This document shows positions 9,126-17,615 of a stretch of DNA of 64,000 nt, piece by piece (position 1 is the first letter of the stretch; the number at the start of each line of letters is the position of its first letter). The DNA is from Paremcibacter congregatus (lineage in GTDB: Bacteria; Pseudomonadota; Alphaproteobacteria; Sphingomonadales; Emcibacteraceae). The stretch covers positions 651,501 to 715,500 of the forward strand of contig NZ_CP041025.1 in assembly GCF_006385135.1 (NCBI RefSeq), written 5' to 3'. Below the pieces are notes generated by a model. It had not been told where the DNA came from, searched no databases, and was given only the letters and a program-made list of their open reading frames with translations. A program made the position numbers and the translations under genes.

Positions 9126-10673
9126 ATGCTTACTAAATTATCAGGTTTATACGTCGTGCTGGCCACTCTTTTACTTAGTGCGTGCGCCGGAGAAGACAGG
9201 CAGGATGCCAATACAGCGGATCAGAGTTTACTGATCCGGAATGCCTTGCTGTTTGATGGTAAAGGGACCGCGCCTATGGCGGGTGATTTACGGGTGCAAA
9301 AGGGCGTTATCGTCGCGATCGGCGACCTGACGCTTTTGGACGGCGAAAAGGCCTGGGATGCTGAGGGGCTGGCGTTAGCTCCGGGATTTATCGACCCGCA
9401 TAGTCATCATAACAGCAGTCTTGGAGAAAAACCTGCCCCTGCAAGCGTTCTGGCTCAAGGTATCACCACAATTACCTCGGGAGTGGATGGGTCAACTGAT
9501 GTATCGATCCCTGAAATGTTTGCTGAATTCGAGAAAAGCCCAGCCGCGATCAATCTGGCGGCTTTTGGCCCCCATAATAATTACCGAACAGCGGTCATGG
9601 GCGACGACTTCCGGCGGACAGCCACGGCACAGGAAATCGACGCCATGACTGTTTTGTTGCAAGCTGATCTTGATGCAGGAGCTTTGGGTCTGGCCACGGG
9701 GGTCGAGTATGAACCGGCGCTTTATTCAGATACATCCGAACTGGTTGAGCTTGCCAAGGCGGCGGCAAAGGTTGGGGGACGCTATACCAGTCACATCCGC
9801 AGCGAGGACATTAATTTTTACCAGGCGCTTGATGAGTTTATCACGGTCGCGCGAGACGCAAAAATTCCCGCAAACCTTAGTCATATAAAGTTGGCCATGG
9901 CGAACTTGTGGGGCCAGTCTTCAAAAGTGGTTGCCATGTTGAATGCGGCAAGAGCAGAAGGTCTGGATATTACCGCAGACATCTATCCTTACGATGGGTG
10001 GCAATCGACCATGCAGATTTTATTGCCGGAACGGGATTTGGAAGATCGCGGGGCTTATGAATATGCTTTGGACTCCATTGCCCTGCCGTCCACGATCATT
10101 TTAACTTTGTATGAGCCAAACCCGTCATATGTGGGCAAAACATTGGCAGAAATCGCCGACATTGAGGGCGTGTCTCCGGTTGATATGTTAATGAAAATGG
10201 TTCAGGAGACGTCTTCAGGTAACCTGCGGGAGAAGATCATCGGGCGCAATATTGGTGCGGCGGATATTAATAATTTCATGCAATGGCCCTTCACCAGTAT
10301 TTCTTCGGATGGCCGGACGGATGATCGTCACCCGCGAGGACAAGGTGCGTTTCCAAGAGTCTTGGCGAAATATGTCAGGGAGAAAGGTGTTCTATCCCTG
10401 CCAGAGGCCATTCGTAAAATGACGAGCCTCTCGGCTGAAAGTCTGGGATTGGCGGGCCGGGGTGTGCTTGAACCCGGCTATGCTGCGGATTTGGTGCTTT
10501 TTGATCCGGCAACTATAATGGACCATGGCACTTTTACCGATCCGGTTCAATATGCGACAGGCGTGAAAGCCGTGTGGGTGAATGGGACGCTGGTCTGGCA
10601 GGAGGGCAAGGCTACGGCCAACCGGCCGGGCAAAATCCTGCGGCGCGTCCAGAAGAATGAATCACACGACTGA
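9126..10673 (+). CDS. N-acyl-D-amino-acid deacylase family lipoprotein
   Basis: 515 residues, amidohydrolase superfamily. A lipobox LSAC with Cys20 makes it a probable periplasm-facing lipoprotein. Metal-site motifs are GFIDPHSHHN near the start of the barrel, YTSHIRSED, SHIKLA and the Asp of ISSDGRTDD; the C-terminal part (GVLEPGYAADLVLFD) closes the composite beta-sandwich. The stretch QGITTITSGVDG aligns with QGVTTVVVGNCG of classical D-aminoacylases, so the metal-ligand Cys is an Asp here. That marks a variant subgroup whose substrate may differ. Expected reaction: N-acyl-D-amino acid plus water gives D-amino acid plus carboxylate. It lies before dgcN-dgcA, which act on N-acetylated D-glutamate. 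Confidence 0.8.
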   Translation: MLTKLSGLYVVLATLLLSACAGEDRQDANTADQSLLIRNALLFDGKGTAPMAGDLRVQKGVIVAIGDLTLLDGEKAWDAEGLALAPGFIDPHSHHNSSLGEKPAPASVLAQGITTITSGVDGSTDVSIPEMFAEFEKSPAAINLAAFGPHNNYRTAVMGDDFRRTATAQEIDAMTVLLQADLDAGALGLATGVEYEPALYSDTSELVELAKAAAKVGGRYTSHIRSEDINFYQALDEFITVARDAKIPANLSHIKLAMANLWGQSSKVVAMLNAARAEGLDITADIYPYDGWQSTMQILLPERDLEDRGAYEYALDSIALPSTIILTLYEPNPSYVGKTLAEIADIEGVSPVDMLMKMVQETSSGNLREKIIGRNIGAADINNFMQWPFTSISSDGRTDDRHPRGQGAFPRVLAKYVREKGVLSLPEAIRKMTSLSAESLGLAGRGVLEPGYAADLVLFDPATIMDHGTFTDPVQYATGVKAVWVNGTLVWQEGKATANRPGKILRRVQKNESHD

Positions 10674-10804
10674 TACGCCAGATTCACGGCGACCTTCTGC
10701 AAAAACTGTTGCGTCATTGAGCTTTCCACCGCCGTCATCTATTGACATTGTTTCAGGGGGGAAAAGAGGCTAGGGTGATCAGAGACAAGTTAAGGGATGT
10801 ATGT

Positions 10805-11314
10805 ATGAAGTACCGTGATAGCGCGATGAAAATGGACAGGCTTGATATTAAAATTTTATCGGCCCTGTGCCAAAATGGCCGAATGACCAAATTACAGTTG
10901 TCCGATGTGGTGGGGCTTTCTGCCACGCCCTGTTGGGAACGCATAAAAAAACTGGAAAAGGCCGGTATCATCCAAGGGTATCATGCGGAACTTGATTTGC
11001 GGGAACTGGCGAATGTGTCTTATTCCCGTGTTGAAGTAACCCTTAAAAATTACTCTTTGTCTGTTTCAAGAAAGTTTGAGCAAATGATTGAGAAAATGCC
11101 CCAGGTGATTGAATGTGAGGCAGTGCTGGGGGATGTCGATTATATCCTGAAAATTTTATCGCGGGGGGTTGATGACTATCTGGCAATCATCGAAGAGTTT
11201 ACGACGACAGGCCACATAGAATTCGATTATAAAACTCTGGCCGTGTCGAAAGTGATAAAATCCCCCCATCAAACAAATGTAGAAGAAATCTACAATTACT
11301 TTTGCCGCGATTAA
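10805..11314 (+). CDS. Lrp/AsnC family transcriptional regulator
   Basis: 169 residues from the chosen start. N-terminal helix-turn-helix (LDIKILSALCQNGRMTKLQLSD, then LSATPCWERIKKLEKAGII), followed by the RAM ligand-binding domain with VIECEAVLGDVDYILKI. A longer frame opens at TTG 10742, but ATG 10805 has AAGGGA 7 bp upstream and leaves the usual short leader before MDRLD. Proteins of this type sense amino acids and usually act on an adjacent gene. Here it precedes dgcN by 142 bp and follows the deacylase by 131 bp, so it probably controls the D-amino-acid genes around it. Target sites were not proved. Confidence 0.88.
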   Translation: MKYRDSAMKMDRLDIKILSALCQNGRMTKLQLSDVVGLSATPCWERIKKLEKAGIIQGYHAELDLRELANVSYSRVEVTLKNYSLSVSRKFEQMIEKMPQVIECEAVLGDVDYILKILSRGVDDYLAIIEEFTTTGHIEFDYKTLAVSKVIKSPHQTNVEEIYNYFCRD

Positions 11315-11394
11315 AGCGGTCTCGATCCGCTAAGAATTAAGGCGGTTTTCCTCCTCAAAAATAGATTTATTCCACGAAGCGGCTATCATATTCA

Positions 11395-11424
11395 GACTTT
11401 CTCCCTGTCGTAAGTTGTTATAAT
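11395..11424 (+). promoter_or_regulatory. possible promoter of dgcN-dgcA
   Basis: A consensus TATAAT at 11419-11424 lies 32 bp before the dgcN ATG. The -35 side is weak: GACTTT at 11395-11400 with an 18-bp gap, which would suit an activated promoter. The ATG at 11457 has CTGGAGGA as a strong ribosome-binding site. Confidence 0.35.
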
Positions 11425-11456
11425 CCAGTCATGAATTGATTTAACTGGAGGATTGT

Positions 11457-12452
11457 ATGAAACAGCCATATTTACTTTTTCTGGGATCGGAAAAAGTCAT
11501 CGAGAATGCCAAAACAGCTGCGGGAATTGCCTATTGGCGTCCTGAGGCGTGTAAAGGGCAATTTCGGTTGGAAGGGGGAACTATTGATCTTGGGCTACCA
11601 GATTTGGATCTTGATGAGGCGGTTGCCGCGGGAATCAAAACCCTGGTGATCGGTATCGCTCCTTTTGGTGGCAAGATCGAGGCAAGCTGGGTTTCTGTCA
11701 TCCTGACTGCTCTCGAAAAGGGACTGGATGTGGCGGCGGGGCTTCATGACCGCCTACAGGACCATCCGGAGATTAGCCAGATTGCAAAGACCCATGGCCG
11801 GACGCTGTATGACATTCGTAAATCTGACAAAAAGTTCGATGTGGGAACCGGTGAAAAACGTACGGGTATGCGTCTGCTTACGGTTGGAACGGACTGCGCT
11901 GTTGGCAAGAAATATGCCTCCCTCGCTATCGAAAAAGAGATGAAATCACGGGGCGTGAACGCCGATTATCGAGCGACGGGCCAAACCGGGATTTTTATTG
12001 CCGGAACAGGGATTTCGGTTGATGCGGTGGTGGCTGATTTTATTTCCGGGGCAGCAGAAACCTTGTCACCGGCGAACGATGCGGATCATTGGGATATTAT
12101 CGAGGGGCAGGGCTCGTTATATCACCCATCCTATGCTGGGGTCACGGTTGGGCTTATGCATGGCAGCCAGTCTGATAAGTTAGTTCTGTGTCATAATGCC
12201 AGTCTGACACATATGGATGGCTTGCCAAATTTTCCGATTGTGGATTTTGGGGCTTGTATGGACGGTTATCTGAGTATAGCGCGGCTGACCAACCGGAACG
12301 TTGAATTTGCAGGGTTTTGTATCAATACGTCCAAACTCTCGGAACGTGACGCGTTAGACTATATGCAAAGGGTTGAAGAGACGTTCGGCTTGCCCTGTTG
12401 TGATCCCGTCAGGACAGGTGTGGCGAAAATTGTTGATAAACTAGGATTTTAA
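11457..12452 (+). CDS. dgcN: DgcN-like N-acetyltransferase of D-glutamate catabolism (DUF1611)
   Basis: 331 residues, DUF1611 family: an N-terminal Rossmann-like part (about 1-130) and a C-terminal P-loop-type domain with GTDCAVGKKY at residues 144-153. Family members paired with a DgcA-type racemase have been described as N-acetylating D-glutamate, the first step of a D-glutamate breakdown route in marine proteobacteria. It is followed by dgcA after 2 bp, so the two are almost certainly co-transcribed and probably translationally coupled. The family call is strong; the exact substrate rests on the pairing. Confidence 0.85.
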   Translation: MKQPYLLFLGSEKVIENAKTAAGIAYWRPEACKGQFRLEGGTIDLGLPDLDLDEAVAAGIKTLVIGIAPFGGKIEASWVSVILTALEKGLDVAAGLHDRLQDHPEISQIAKTHGRTLYDIRKSDKKFDVGTGEKRTGMRLLTVGTDCAVGKKYASLAIEKEMKSRGVNADYRATGQTGIFIAGTGISVDAVVADFISGAAETLSPANDADHWDIIEGQGSLYHPSYAGVTVGLMHGSQSDKLVLCHNASLTHMDGLPNFPIVDFGACMDGYLSIARLTNRNVEFAGFCINTSKLSERDALDYMQRVEETFGLPCCDPVRTGVAKIVDKLGF

Positions 12453-12454
12453 TC

Positions 12455-13435
12455 ATGGTTTCACTGAAGATCCAAAAAGAGATTTGGCCGCTGGACGGCA
12501 GTTTTACAATTTCCCGGGTGAGTATGACCAAAAGCTATACGTTGGTTGTTGAATTGCAGGACGGAGCGCATATTGGTCGCGGTGAATGTGAGCCTCATGA
12601 ATCTGACCCGTTACAGATGGAGGCGGTGGAAAAGAGCATCGAAGCTCTCCGCCCCTTAATTGAAGAAGGTCTGACGCGGGTAGAGATGAATTTATTATTT
12701 CCCGCAGGCCCTGCCCGGAACGCCCTTGATTGCGCGATGTGGGATCTTGAAGCCAAGAAAGCGGGCAAGCGCGCCTGGGATCTTGCCGGGGTGACCATGC
12801 CGCCGTCTCTGGTCACCGCCTATACTATTTGTTTGGAGACGCCAGAGGAAATGGCTGCCAAAGCCGCCAAACATCAAGACCGGGCATTATTGAAGCTCAA
12901 GTTGGGCGCGTCGGGCAGCTTGGCGCGGGTGGCGGCGGTGCGGCAGGCGGCGCCGGAGGCGCGGCTGATTGTTGATGCCAATGAGGCGTGGAGCTACGGG
13001 GAATTATGTCGCCTCGCCGATCCTCTCGCGGATTATGGTGTGGAATTGATTGAGCAACCCCTGCCCGCCGGGGCGGATCAGGCGTTGGAAAACTATCAGG
13101 GGTCTGTGCCCCTCTGTGCCGATGAATCCTGCCTTGATCGCAGTTCTTTAACTGATGTGAAGTCGCGATACGGCTTTATCAATATCAAACTCGACAAAAC
13201 CGGCGGTCTGACAGAAGCCTTGCTGTTGGCCGAAGAGGCGCAAGCCCTGGGCTTACGGATTATGGTGGGGTGTATGACAGGCACATCCATCGCCATGGCC
13301 CCGGCGATGATTATTGGTGCGATGGCGGAGTTCTGCGACCTTGATGGGCCCTTGTTGTTGGCGAAAGATCGTTCGCCGGGTCTGCGGTATGAGCACAGTT
13401 CTGTTTATGCCCCCGACAGAGAGATGTGGGGCTAG
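12455..13435 (+). CDS. dgcA: DgcA-like N-acetyl-D-glutamate racemase (enolase superfamily)
   Basis: 326 residues, muconate-lactonizing/dipeptide-epimerase branch of the enolase superfamily. Catalytic elements are intact: KLK with Lys147 and Lys149, then the metal ligands in IVDANEAW, IEQPLPAG and CADES, and the opposing lysine in NIKLDKTGG. These act in two-base 1,1-proton transfer at the alpha carbon. On its own the sequence would be called L-Ala-D/L-Glu epimerase. Its immediate linkage to dgcN points to N-acetyl-D-Glu to N-acetyl-L-Glu instead. A separate L-specific deacetylase would be needed to finish the route and is not seen in the window. Confidence 0.83.
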   Translation: MVSLKIQKEIWPLDGSFTISRVSMTKSYTLVVELQDGAHIGRGECEPHESDPLQMEAVEKSIEALRPLIEEGLTRVEMNLLFPAGPARNALDCAMWDLEAKKAGKRAWDLAGVTMPPSLVTAYTICLETPEEMAAKAAKHQDRALLKLKLGASGSLARVAAVRQAAPEARLIVDANEAWSYGELCRLADPLADYGVELIEQPLPAGADQALENYQGSVPLCADESCLDRSSLTDVKSRYGFINIKLDKTGGLTEALLLAEEAQALGLRIMVGCMTGTSIAMAPAMIIGAMAEFCDLDGPLLLAKDRSPGLRYEHSSVYAPDREMWG

Positions 13436-13537
13436 GGTAAAAAATATAGCCTATCATCAGGAGTGACTTGTGGCACTGCCAATTCAGTCTCTGTATTTCG
13501 GATGTCATTGAAATATAAATATTTTTTGAGGAAGTAT

Positions 13538-15073
13538 ATGCCAGAGTCAAGCGTTGAAAATGTTCCCCTTCAAATTCCCCCAAGGTTGCCGAGTTTGTGG
13601 GACGCTCTTGTGCCATTAATTACACTGATTATACTGCTTTCCAGTTCGGTGTATTTTTACGGAGCAGATTCTTCATCCGGCGCAAACCAGATTGCGCTGT
13701 TTGTTGCCAGCGGGGTTGCGATGCTGATCGCCATGAAGAATGGCCATCGTTGGCACGCTCTTGAAGGCGCGATTGCCAACGGGGTTTCGGTGACGGTCAA
13801 CGCCATCCTGATTTTGTTGATGGTTGGCGCGGTGATTGGGGCTTGGATTATTTCCGGCACTGTTCCGGCCATGATTTATTACGGCCTTAAACTCATTGAC
13901 CCCAGTGCCTTTTATCTCACCACCTGCGTTGTCTGCGCTCTGGCCTCGCTCAGTATCGGCAGCAGCTGGTCGGTGATCGGGACCATCGGCCTTGGTCTTT
14001 TTGGCGTGGCGACCAGTCTGGGAATTTCACAGGAAATCACGGCGGGAGCGATTATTTCCGGGGCTTATTTCGGCGATAAAATGTCGCCTCTGTCGGACAC
14101 AACCAATCTTGCCCCGGCGGTCGCGGGAACTGATATCTTTACGCACATCCGTCATATGACCTGGACGACAGTTCCTGCCATAACCATAGCTCTGGTGGTC
14201 TATGGGGTGTTGGGGCTGGGCATTGAAGGGGGCGCCCCGGCGGCAGGCGTGGATCAGAAGCTTCTTTATCTGGAACAGGTCTTTCACGTTGGCCCCCATC
14301 TGTTGGTCCCCATTTTGGTGGTGATTATTCTGGCGGCCTGTAAGTTTCCGGCTTTACCAGCGATGCTGCTTAGCGCCAGTGCCGGTATCGTTGTATCGCT
14401 GGTCTTCCAGCAGCCGTTGTTGCTTGACTTTGCGGCAAGCGATAACTTGCATGATGTGGCGGTCATGATCAAGGGCGTGTGGACGGCCTTGTTTGACGGT
14501 TATGTCGCCACGACACCGGATGCAGAGCTGAATGAGCTTTTATCCCGGGGCGGCATGTCGAGCATCCTGAATACGATTTGGCTGGTTATTGCCGCAATGA
14601 TGTTTGGTTCGATTATGGAACATGCCGGATTATTACAGCGCTTGATTGCGGGCGTGATGTCACAGGTGACCTCAACCGGCAGTCTGATTGTGGCGACCGT
14701 CTGCACCTGTATCGGAGTTAATGTGATTGCGGCGGATCAATATATTTCGATCGTTCTGCCCGCCCGGATGTACCGGGTTGAGTTCAAGAAGAAAAACCTT
14801 GCCCCTCAAAACCTCTCCCGTACGCTGGAGGATGCCGGGACGGTGACATCACCTCTGGTGCCTTGGAATACCTGTGGCGCCTTTATCAGCGGCGTGTTGG
14901 GTATTTCAGCTTTCGCCTATGCCCCTTATTGTTTTTTCAACATACTGTCTCCGATTATGACTTCACTTTATGGCATTCTAAATTTTAAAGTGACGTTGCT
15001 TGATTCCGAGGTGGAGGTGGACCAGAATTTTATACCAAAAGACTCTGCCGTTGGCCAAAGTCGTGCCTCATAA
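13538..15073 (+). CDS. NhaC-type Na+/H+ antiporter family transporter
   Basis: 511 residues from ATG 13538, which has GAGGAAG just upstream; a longer frame back to GTG 13463 has no such site. The protein is almost wholly hydrophobic, with about 11-12 membrane helices and NhaC-family blocks around GAYFGDKMSPLSDTTNLAPAV and GVNVIAADQYISIVLPARMY. It is named for Na+/H+ exchange, but family members next to amino-acid genes may carry organic substrates (malate/lactate or amino-acid exchange in relatives). It lies about 100 bp after dgcA on the same strand and is likely part of that unit. Confidence 0.85.
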   Translation: MPESSVENVPLQIPPRLPSLWDALVPLITLIILLSSSVYFYGADSSSGANQIALFVASGVAMLIAMKNGHRWHALEGAIANGVSVTVNAILILLMVGAVIGAWIISGTVPAMIYYGLKLIDPSAFYLTTCVVCALASLSIGSSWSVIGTIGLGLFGVATSLGISQEITAGAIISGAYFGDKMSPLSDTTNLAPAVAGTDIFTHIRHMTWTTVPAITIALVVYGVLGLGIEGGAPAAGVDQKLLYLEQVFHVGPHLLVPILVVIILAACKFPALPAMLLSASAGIVVSLVFQQPLLLDFAASDNLHDVAVMIKGVWTALFDGYVATTPDAELNELLSRGGMSSILNTIWLVIAAMMFGSIMEHAGLLQRLIAGVMSQVTSTGSLIVATVCTCIGVNVIAADQYISIVLPARMYRVEFKKKNLAPQNLSRTLEDAGTVTSPLVPWNTCGAFISGVLGISAFAYAPYCFFNILSPIMTSLYGILNFKVTLLDSEVEVDQNFIPKDSAVGQSRAS

Positions 15074-15092
15074 ATAGGGGGCTGACAGATTA

Positions 15093-15527
15093 TGTCAAAG
15101 TAAACTTAAGTTGGGCAAAGAGGCATTTAATCACAAATTATTTATGCTGTGAGGGAGCGCCATTCAGTCATGGGTTCTGAACGAAATTTCTTAAATGTCT
15201 GTCTGTCTACTAGGTACCATCTCCAATTCGCGTAATTTGTGGGATATGAAATAGGCCTTTTTCTGACCTTTGCGGCGAGAAAAGGCCCAAATATGTTCCA
15301 CCAGAGACGGACTGTTTTCTGCTCCGCGCTGCCCTTCCGGTCGGGATAAATATCAACTCCACGTTCAAACAACATATCTTCCATATGTCTTAGAGAAAGA
15401 GGAGATTTGATGTACAACAAAATTGCCAGATGAATAACCTCAGGAGAGTTCTTAAAATAACGATATTAATAGTTCATACGGCGATAGTAATTGGGTGGAT
15501 GAAACGGAGTAATATTTTACTTTGACA
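15093..15527 (-). mobile_element. internally deleted IS6-family element with inverted repeats
   Basis: A perfect 12-bp inverted repeat, TGTCAAAGTAAA at 15093-15104 and TTTACTTTGACA at 15516-15527, encloses the transposase remnant. The outer ends are not certain; the left side may extend to GGGGCTG near 15078. At about 435 bp it is roughly half a normal IS6 element, because the middle of the transposase is missing. It cannot encode its own transposase but might be movable in trans if its ends are intact. Confidence 0.7.
15142..15477 (-). pseudogene. IS6-family transposase remnant, N-terminus joined to C-terminus
   Basis: Read on the minus strand from ATG 15477: MNY, an in-frame TAA, then YRYFKNSPEVIHLAILLY, and on through SLRHMEDMLFERGVDIY and LWWNIFGPFLAAKVRKR to NWRWYL, the usual start of an IS6 transposase. 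The sequence then jumps to DRQTFKKF and MTEWRSLTA, which matches the C-terminal end of such enzymes. The DDE catalytic core of about 130 residues is therefore lost, and there is an early stop as well. It is a clear pseudogene. Confidence 0.82.
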
Positions 15528-15549
15528 AAGCTACTTTTACGGTTTTTCG

Positions 15550-16863
15550 TTATTCTTTAAAAGCTTCAAATATCAATGATGAAGGCTTCAACCCCATTTT
15601 TTGTGCAGTGAAGCGCGCTGCTTGCAACATGGCGGGGGGGGCACAAAGATAATGGATCGTATCCGCAGTTGCTGCGGCGAATATGCGGTGAAGATCCAAA
15701 CGCTCATCCTCCTCACTAAAATATATATAAGCGCGATCTCTTAAAGAGGTAAAGTCACCGGTAAAGGCGGATGATTTATTTGATCGTGCCGCATAATGCA
15801 GGACATAGGCATAGCCGTTTTTTTCTGCCTCAAACACCATGGCACGAATTGGTGTAATGCCTATGCCTCCTGCGATAAAAACAGCCTTGGCCCCCTTCTT
15901 GTGCTTTTCGCTTTGTAAGGCAAAATAATTATCAGGGCGATAGCAGGCCAAGCGCATCCCAACTTGATATTCAGAATGCAAGGCCGATGATCCGCCACGA
16001 CCACCCGGTTGATTTAATACGGCTATCCGGTAATGGTTTTGCTGCGCTGGGTCAGAGCAGATTGAATAAAATCGCCAAATGGCATCCCCTGAAGATGTAA
16101 CAACGGGCACCTGGATATGAGCCCCTGCTTTAACAGGAGGCAAAGCAGCCCCATCTGGATGGCAAAGTTCATAGGACCGAATATTCTCAGCCTCCTGCCG
16201 GATAGCGGTAATCACAAGCGGCAAGGGGCCGGCACCAATTTCATTCGGTACTTTAGGCAGGGTTTGAGACGGTTGATCACCTCTTCTCAGCAGGTCAAAT
16301 TTCTTTTGCAGAGGTGTGATGAGAGCCTCAACATCTTCCTCCGTATAACGGGGCGTGATATATTTGGGGCAATTCCAATCAAAAGCCTCGATTTTGATGA
16401 GGAACGCCCGTTCAACAGGCGCTCTGAAGTGATCATCTTCCAGTTGGGTTAATGTCTCAAGGTCATCGGATGGAACGAGGGATACCCGTCCCAGTATTTT
16501 TAACCGTCGCCTGTTCGGGTAATCCATAAAAAAGAGAGATATTCGGTCATTTTTAAGTAAGTTTCCTGTGCTGACATATTGTCTGTTGCCGGCATAGTCG
16601 GCGAAACCAATAGTGTTCGCATTTAGAACTTTCACGAAACCTGGGGGGCCCCCTCTGTGCTGGACATAAGGCCAGCCGGTTTCGCTAACCGTCGCCATGT
16701 AGAAACTATCACGAGCTGCAATAAAGTTCGATTCCACGGTGCTCATTAAATTGTTGTAATCTTCGCCCTCATCCATGTCGGCATATCCGGTCCGGCTTCC
16801 CATTTCTGTTTGGAGGATGCGAATGGTTTCGGTGAAGGCAATTTCTGCAAATTTGTGGCCCAT
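15550..16863 (-). CDS. PNPOx-like domain fused to FAD/NAD(P)-binding ferredoxin-reductase domain
   Basis: 437 residues in two parts. Residues about 40-190 form a pyridoxamine-5'-phosphate-oxidase-like split barrel (ARDSFYMATVSETGWPYVQHRGG), a flavin-binding fold. Residues about 205-435 are an FNR-type reductase, with WRFYSIC (RxYS flavin motif) and GGIGITPIRAM (NAD(P) loop) and a terminal aromatic IFEAFKE. Many relatives add a plant-type 2Fe-2S domain; none is present here, so the electron acceptor is unclear. The gene follows an AhpD-like gene by 84 bp on the same strand. A redox or detoxification role is likely; substrate unknown. Confidence 0.85.
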   Translation of the reverse strand: MGHKFAEIAFTETIRILQTEMGSRTGYADMDEGEDYNNLMSTVESNFIAARDSFYMATVSETGWPYVQHRGGPPGFVKVLNANTIGFADYAGNRQYVSTGNLLKNDRISLFFMDYPNRRRLKILGRVSLVPSDDLETLTQLEDDHFRAPVERAFLIKIEAFDWNCPKYITPRYTEEDVEALITPLQKKFDLLRRGDQPSQTLPKVPNEIGAGPLPLVITAIRQEAENIRSYELCHPDGAALPPVKAGAHIQVPVVTSSGDAIWRFYSICSDPAQQNHYRIAVLNQPGGRGGSSALHSEYQVGMRLACYRPDNYFALQSEKHKKGAKAVFIAGGIGITPIRAMVFEAEKNGYAYVLHYAARSNKSSAFTGDFTSLRDRAYIYFSEEDERLDLHRIFAAATADTIHYLCAPPAMLQAARFTAQKMGLKPSSLIFEAFKE

Positions 16864-16947
16864 GATTATCTCCTCGTGATCATGACATTGAATTGGGCGC
16901 TTGGAATTTTGAGGGTAAGCAAAGAACCAAGCGCCCAGTGAGCTATC

Positions 16948-17493
16948 CTATGCGGCCTTGTTTAAGGCTACTTTCGGAAAGTCAATCTCCACGCGGCTGG
17001 CTTTGCCCAGAATATTTGTCAGGATATTCATGCCGACATGGGTGATGATTTCCACAATATCGGCATCTGTGAAGCCTGCATTGCGGGCCTCAAGCAGTTC
17101 AGAGGTCGTCACGGCACCACTATGCTCTGCCAGTGATTTAGCAAGTTTTACGGCCACGGCTGCTTTTGCATCTTGGCTGGTCCCGGCGCGGTTTGCTTCA
17201 ATTTCGGCACTGCTCAGACCTGCTTTGCGGCCGATGGCTGAATGGGCTGATACGCAATATTCACAGGCATTCTGTTCGGCCACGGCAAGGGCAATGCGCT
17301 CTTTGGTTAACGTGTCAAGTGATCCCGCACCGGCGATGGCGTGTAAACCCAGGAAGCCGCGTAGGGCAACAGGAGAGTTGGCGAATATTTTCAAGAAATT
17401 AGGCACCATACCCAGCTGGTCAGTTATTGCGTTGAAAAGTTCTTTTTGTTCTGATGTGGCGGTTTCGTTGGTTACGAGATTAATTCTACTCAT
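16948..17493 (-). CDS. carboxymuconolactone decarboxylase / AhpD-like protein
   Basis: 181 residues, all-helical CMD/AhpD family. The redox motif is complete: Glu73, Cys77-x-x-Cys80 and His84 in EQNACEYCVSAH. Members act as alkylhydroperoxidases or disulfide reductases. It is first in a two-gene minus-strand unit with the PNPOx-FNR fusion and is divergent from a LysR regulator 122 bp away, the usual layout for a LysR-controlled oxidative or electrophile-response pair. No substrate can be named. Confidence 0.87.
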   Translation of the reverse strand: MSRINLVTNETATSEQKELFNAITDQLGMVPNFLKIFANSPVALRGFLGLHAIAGAGSLDTLTKERIALAVAEQNACEYCVSAHSAIGRKAGLSSAEIEANRAGTSQDAKAAVAVKLAKSLAEHSGAVTTSELLEARNAGFTDADIVEIITHVGMNILTNILGKASRVEIDFPKVALNKAA

Positions 17494-17615
17494 TTTTCAT
17501 TCCTTTCGCATATCTAATGCTGTTGCAGTCTTTAGTGAATGAAAGATAACAGTTGCATTAAAATTAAATAATATAGATAATTATTAATTAAATATTGTGA
17601 TAAGTGGAATAATAA

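Noticed and set aside
13463-13537. GTG 13463 as start of the NhaC-type gene
   Set aside because: ATG 13538 has a good GAGGAAG site; the extension is polar and unlike the family.
15550-16863. PNPOx-domain protein as PdxH (vitamin B6 synthesis)
   Set aside because: It is twice the PdxH length and fused to a ferredoxin-reductase domain.
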